Of a DNA stretch of 7,488 bases, positions 4,360 to 7,488 are shown piece after piece. The number at the start of each line of letters is the position of its first letter. The stretch's first letter is position 1. A program made the translations under genes and the position numbers. The notes under the pieces are model-generated. The model worked only from the letters and a program-made list of their open reading frames with translations, did not search any database and had not been told where the DNA came from. Source of the stretch: an uncultured Eubacteriales bacterium (GTDB lineage: Bacteria; Bacillota; Clostridia; UMGS1883); the NCBI GenBank assembly GCA_905195005.1, contig CAJJUC010000112.1, positions 1 through 7,488 on the forward strand. The letters run 5' to 3'.

Positions 4360-7317
4360 ATGAGAACTTCAAAAACATTTCTTGCACTTGCTTTGGCGTT
4401 TGCGATGATTTTGTCATCCGTGTGCGTCTTTGCGGCTGATACGGCGGCAGACACAACGGCGGCATCGGGAACGGCAACAAGTGAATCGGTCAATTCAACG
4501 GCTACGTTTTCCGATGTTCAAACGGGAACGGTTGTCGGCGACGCGGTTGCAAAGCTTGTGACCTACGGCATCCTTTCGGGATATCCGGACGGAACATTTA
4601 AGCCGGACGGCGAAATCACAAGGGCGGAATTTGCAGCGGTTATCGCACGTTTCAACAAGATTGACACATCCCTCGGCTCCGACGCCGTTACAGGATTTTC
4701 GGATTTGGACAACGATTCGTCCAGAGCATGGGCTCGCCCGTACGTTAAGGCGGCTGTCGATGCAAAAATTATCAACGGCTTTGAAGACGGTACTTTCAGA
4801 GCTGCCGAGCCTGTTACATATGAACAGGCTGTAAAAATGATTATTTGCGCAATCGGATATGCACCCATTGCCGAAAGTGAGCTGAACCTTCTTAAAAAGA
4901 CTCAGCCCGCAACGGTTACATGGTCATCCGGTTATATTTCGGCGGCAAACAAAAACAATATAACGAAGAATGCAATCAGCGCAAATGTTACGGAAGCGGC
5001 AACGCGCGGAACGGTTGCGGTTCTTGTAAGCAATGCGGTTGATGCACCGCCCATCAAGGTTGTTACCGATAAAAACGGTAATGTAAGCTACGAGAAAGAC
5101 AACAGCAGCGACAACAACAAGTATGAGGAAATCGACGGTACTGTAACGGGAACGTACTACACCGGTCTGGACAAGCAGTTCGTTGACATCAGTAAGGCTG
5201 AAATCCGCATTAAATCCTCTGATGAGGAAAAGGTTTATGAGATGTCGTCGAGCGTTCAGGACTCGGTTGATCTTGAGGACATTATCGGAAAACGTGTGCG
5301 TGCTTACTTTGACAGTAAGACTGATCAGCTTGTCCGCCTTGAGGTGCGCAACACGACCGTAACAAGAGTTAATGAGGGCGACATCACTTCCGTTTCCGGC
5401 GGCAATGTTAAATATGACGATAAAAACGGAAAATCGAACAGCCTTTCGATAGGCGACAGCATTTTCATTTACAACGGCAAGCTTGTCACGGATATGACTG
5501 CCGATGACCTTGTAAAGGACGGCGGCAAGTATCAGCTTAAGAGCGGTTATCTTGAATATATCGAAGCAGGCTCCGTAAAGGTTACAAAGGTAACAAGCTT
5601 TGATGTGTTTGTTGTAAACAGCTTCGACAGAACAAACAGAAAGATTTACTTTAAGTATAATCAGAAGCTCGGGGCGAATAATTACTATGAGGTTCCGCAG
5701 AAAACGAGCGCTATTCCCGAAATTTACGTCGGCGGAAAGAAAACTGCTTACGATTCGCTTTCGCTCACTGCATACGATGTAATCAACCTTATGCAGTCAC
5801 CCGAGGGTGCGGACGGAAATGCGCTTAACAAAATATTTGTTACAAAGGGCGTTAAATCCGGCAAGGTAACATCGAAAACAGATGATGACCGCGAAATTGA
5901 GATTAACGACACATCGCTTCAGCTTGCATATAACTATCATGAATATACTCCCTCAAACTCGAAGGATGAAGAAAAAGCTCCGTTCGAGCTGAGCGAAACC
6001 TATTCTTACTATCTTGACTATATGGGTCAGATTGCGGCCGTTAAGTATAATTCCTCCACAGGCGGAACATATAAGTACGGCTACATTATATCCGCCGGAA
6101 AAGACAACAAAAGCAGCAGCTATCTTGTAAGGATGTTTACTCAGGACGGCAAGGATGTTAAGTATACGCTTAAGGCAAATGTTAAGCTTGACGGCAAGAA
6201 ATACAGCGATTCGGATGCTGTTGACAGACTTGCCGAAACCGCACAGACTGCAAGCGCCGCATATAACAGTGCAGCACCCGGCTGGGGAGCTAAGGCGCTC
6301 AGCGGTGAGTATTACAGTCAGCCCGTGAGATACTCGATTTCGGGCACAACGATTGACGTTATCGATACTGTTGTAGCCGGTGAAGGCGGCACAGCTGACA
6401 GCTTCTCTTACGATGTAAAGCTTGAAGACGGTAAGAAGACAAAGGTAACAAGCAAGACGGCGCTTTCGAATCCGACATACGGATCGTTCTCGGTTGATAC
6501 GGCGACGACAATTATTTATGTTCCCGATGACAGATCGGCTGACACGGAATATGCAAAGCTTTCATCTTCAACGGCGTTCCAGGTTACTGGCGATAAGTAT
6601 ATTGAAGCCTTTAACATTGACACATCGGTATCAAGCAAGAAAGCCGGATTTGTTGTTATTTATGCTAACAATCCGTCCTTCAACTTCACGGGTTCGTCTC
6701 CGTTCATGGTTGTAACGAAGATTTCCAATTCCGGTGATAACATTGTTTTGGAAGGATATAAGAATGCTGCTGCGGACGTTTCAAAGGTAACGGTTTCCGA
6801 TGATAAATTTAAGACCTCCATTGATTCGACATGTGTAAAAGCCGATGAAGTTGAGAAGGGCGACCTTATAAGATATATCACGGATTCAACCGGTGAGGCA
6901 ATTGCAATTCAAATTTGGTACGATGCAAGCAATCCGAAGCAGGCACAGGTATTTGACAACGAAAAGGACGCTTCTGCCGCAAGAACTTATGTAACAACCG
7001 TCGGCTCGAGCCAGACAATCCGTTACGGTTCTCCGGTTTCACTTGACAAGGAATCTGAAAATAAGACTATGCAGCTAAGCTTCTGGACAAAGGATGATAA
7101 AGTTGCTGACCACACGAAAAACACACTTGATGTCAGCATTACATCAAATACTAAGATTTATGAGCTTGCTGATAACGGTGATGTGAACAAGCTTGAAACA
7201 CTTGACTCCGTTTATGATATGGATGCTGAAAATACAAGCCGTATAATCATGATTTCATCGTCAACATCGCTTACAACAACTCACAATGCAAGAATAATAT
7301 ATCTTATCAATAAATGA
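4360..7317 (+). CDS. S-layer homology (SLH) domain-containing exported surface protein
   Basis: This 985-residue protein has a Sec signal peptide (residues 1-25, likely cleaved after VFA) and a Ala/Thr/Ser-rich linker (26-49). Three SLH domains follow: about 50-98 (FSDV, then GILSGYPDGTFKPDGEITRAEF), 113-166 (FSDL, then IINGFEDGTFRAAEPVTYEQA) and a degenerate one at about 188-227 (ending TRGTVAVLV). SLH domains bind pyruvylated secondary cell-wall polymer, so the protein should coat the cell wall. Residues 230-985 match no family I recognise. They are Ser/Thr/Asp/Lys-rich, predicted mostly beta, and look like divergent modules of about 60-100 residues (about 260-328, 340-413, 415-494, 501-563, 574-672 and 782-855, plus less clear stretches), each ending in a pattern like GDLIRYITDSTGEAIAIQI. 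Only three cysteines are present. It has its own promoter, a strong Shine-Dalgarno, tandem stops (TGA TAA) and a strong terminator, consistent with an abundant monocistronic surface protein. Confidence 0.93.
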   Translation: MRTSKTFLALALAFAMILSSVCVFAADTAADTTAASGTATSESVNSTATFSDVQTGTVVGDAVAKLVTYGILSGYPDGTFKPDGEITRAEFAAVIARFNKIDTSLGSDAVTGFSDLDNDSSRAWARPYVKAAVDAKIINGFEDGTFRAAEPVTYEQAVKMIICAIGYAPIAESELNLLKKTQPATVTWSSGYISAANKNNITKNAISANVTEAATRGTVAVLVSNAVDAPPIKVVTDKNGNVSYEKDNSSDNNKYEEIDGTVTGTYYTGLDKQFVDISKAEIRIKSSDEEKVYEMSSSVQDSVDLEDIIGKRVRAYFDSKTDQLVRLEVRNTTVTRVNEGDITSVSGGNVKYDDKNGKSNSLSIGDSIFIYNGKLVTDMTADDLVKDGGKYQLKSGYLEYIEAGSVKVTKVTSFDVFVVNSFDRTNRKIYFKYNQKLGANNYYEVPQKTSAIPEIYVGGKKTAYDSLSLTAYDVINLMQSPEGADGNALNKIFVTKGVKSGKVTSKTDDDREIEINDTSLQLAYNYHEYTPSNSKDEEKAPFELSETYSYYLDYMGQIAAVKYNSSTGGTYKYGYIISAGKDNKSSSYLVRMFTQDGKDVKYTLKANVKLDGKKYSDSDAVDRLAETAQTASAAYNSAAPGWGAKALSGEYYSQPVRYSISGTTIDVIDTVVAGEGGTADSFSYDVKLEDGKKTKVTSKTALSNPTYGSFSVDTATTIIYVPDDRSADTEYAKLSSSTAFQVTGDKYIEAFNIDTSVSSKKAGFVVIYANNPSFNFTGSSPFMVVTKISNSGDNIVLEGYKNAAADVSKVTVSDDKFKTSIDSTCVKADEVEKGDLIRYITDSTGEAIAIQIWYDASNPKQAQVFDNEKDASAARTYVTTVGSSQTIRYGSPVSLDKESENKTMQLSFWTKDDKVADHTKNTLDVSITSNTKIYELADNGDVNKLETLDSVYDMDAENTSRIIMISSSTSLTTTHNARIIYLINK

Positions 7318-7320
7318 TAA

Positions 7321-7355
7321 AAAATCCCGTTCCGCGAAAGCGGAGCGGGATTTTT
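7321..7355 (+). terminator. Strong intrinsic terminator after the SLH gene
   Basis: A long stem pairs TCCCGTTCCGC with GCGGAGCGGGA (one G-T pair) around a GAAA tetraloop (7336-7339). It is flanked by AAAA on the left and followed by TTTTT on the right. The A and T flanks extend the pairing and make it usable on both strands. It starts three bases after the second stop codon and isolates the surface-protein gene from what follows. Confidence 0.93.
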
Positions 7356-7385
7356 CCGGTTTCACTATTTTTCGGATAAAAATGC

Positions 7386-7414
7386 TTGACAATGGGTCTG
7401 AAACGTGGTAAACT
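7386..7414 (+). promoter_or_regulatory. Sigma-A promoter of the gene beyond the right edge
   Basis: A perfect -35 box TTGACA (7386-7391) is followed after exactly 17 bases by TAAACT (7409-7414; 4/6). It stands clear of the preceding terminator and points into the leader at the window's end. Transcription should start near 7420. Confidence 0.78.
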
Positions 7415-7417
7415 ACT

Positions 7418-7488
7418 ACAGTAACCGCATAGAAAAGGCTTAAAGCATGTGCTGCCTTAATAGCGAGTCTGTTTAAACGGGAGGTGCA
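7418..7488 (+). promoter_or_regulatory. Structured mRNA leader, possibly a ribosomal-protein (L21- or L13-type) autoregulatory leader, cut by window end
   Basis: The 71 bases between the promoter and the edge fold into one long imperfect hairpin: ACAG/CTGT (7418-7421 with 7469-7472), CGC/GCG (7426-7428 with 7463-7465), AAGGC/GCCTT (7435-7439 with 7454-7458) and AGC/GCT (7444-7446 with 7451-7453) closed by ATGT. A palindrome GTTTAAAC (7471-7478) and a very strong Shine-Dalgarno GGGAGGTG (7479-7486) follow, so a start codon should lie a few bases beyond 7488. A compact leader with a strong Shine-Dalgarno resembles the short leaders of Firmicutes ribosomal-protein operons; L21 (rplU) or L13 (rplM) are my best guesses from memory. 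The structure is seen; the family is not established. The outermost ACAG may lie partly upstream of the transcription start. Confidence 0.45.

Noticed and set aside
4411..4434. Lipobox in the SLH protein signal peptide around Cys22
   Set aside because: The residues before the cysteine are SSV, with Val at -1 where lipoboxes need a small residue, and a good signal peptidase I site (VFA) follows immediately.
7421..7488. T-box or metabolite riboswitch at the right edge
   Set aside because: There is no T-box sequence (TGGNACCGCG-like) or specifier-loop layout, and the leader is too short for common riboswitch classes such as SAM-I, lysine or TPP.

Overview
The window looks like chromosomal DNA of an anaerobic, Gram-positive-type bacterium of the class Clostridia. 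The grounds are Shine-Dalgarno-driven genes with mixed base composition, a paired M16 peptidase locus of the YfmF/YfmH type (Bacillus ymfF/ymfH), a Firmicutes-like Lgt, and a large exported protein with three N-terminal SLH domains. This is inferred from gene content; no marker fixes the genus.

Layout, left to right. Bases 1-212 are the C-terminal third of rdgB (house-cleaning NTP pyrophosphatase). A perfect 9-bp hairpin (213-234) separates it from a convergent minus-strand microgene (253-384) that encodes a 43-residue, nine-cysteine membrane miniprotein. A 167-bp AT-rich divergent region follows. Then comes a plus-strand run: a small acidic lipoprotein (552-854), a hairpin (856-876), yfmF split by a frameshift (898-1608 plus 1605-2153), yfmH (2150-3442) and lgt (3444-4250). 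From yfmF to lgt the genes overlap or nearly abut, so they are probably one transcription unit. A separate, strong sigma-A-type promoter (4284-4312) drives a 985-residue SLH-domain surface protein (4360-7317), which ends in a strong intrinsic terminator (7321-7355). The last 103 bases hold another good promoter and a structured leader ending in a strong Shine-Dalgarno. They belong to a gene that starts just past the right edge, possibly a ribosomal-protein operon.

The common theme is the cell envelope: a lipoprotein, the enzyme that lipidates lipoproteins (Lgt), an S-layer-type protein and a membrane miniprotein. The M16 pair is a YfmF-like subunit without a zinc site and a YfmH subunit with an intact HFLEH site. 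Family annotation links it to the 5-aminopentanol modification of EF-P.

I see no CRISPR array, mobile element, tRNA or rRNA. The points most worth a second look are the frameshift in yfmF, the cysteine-rich microgene with its three NxCGC repeats, the divergent repeat modules of the surface protein, and the leader at the right edge.
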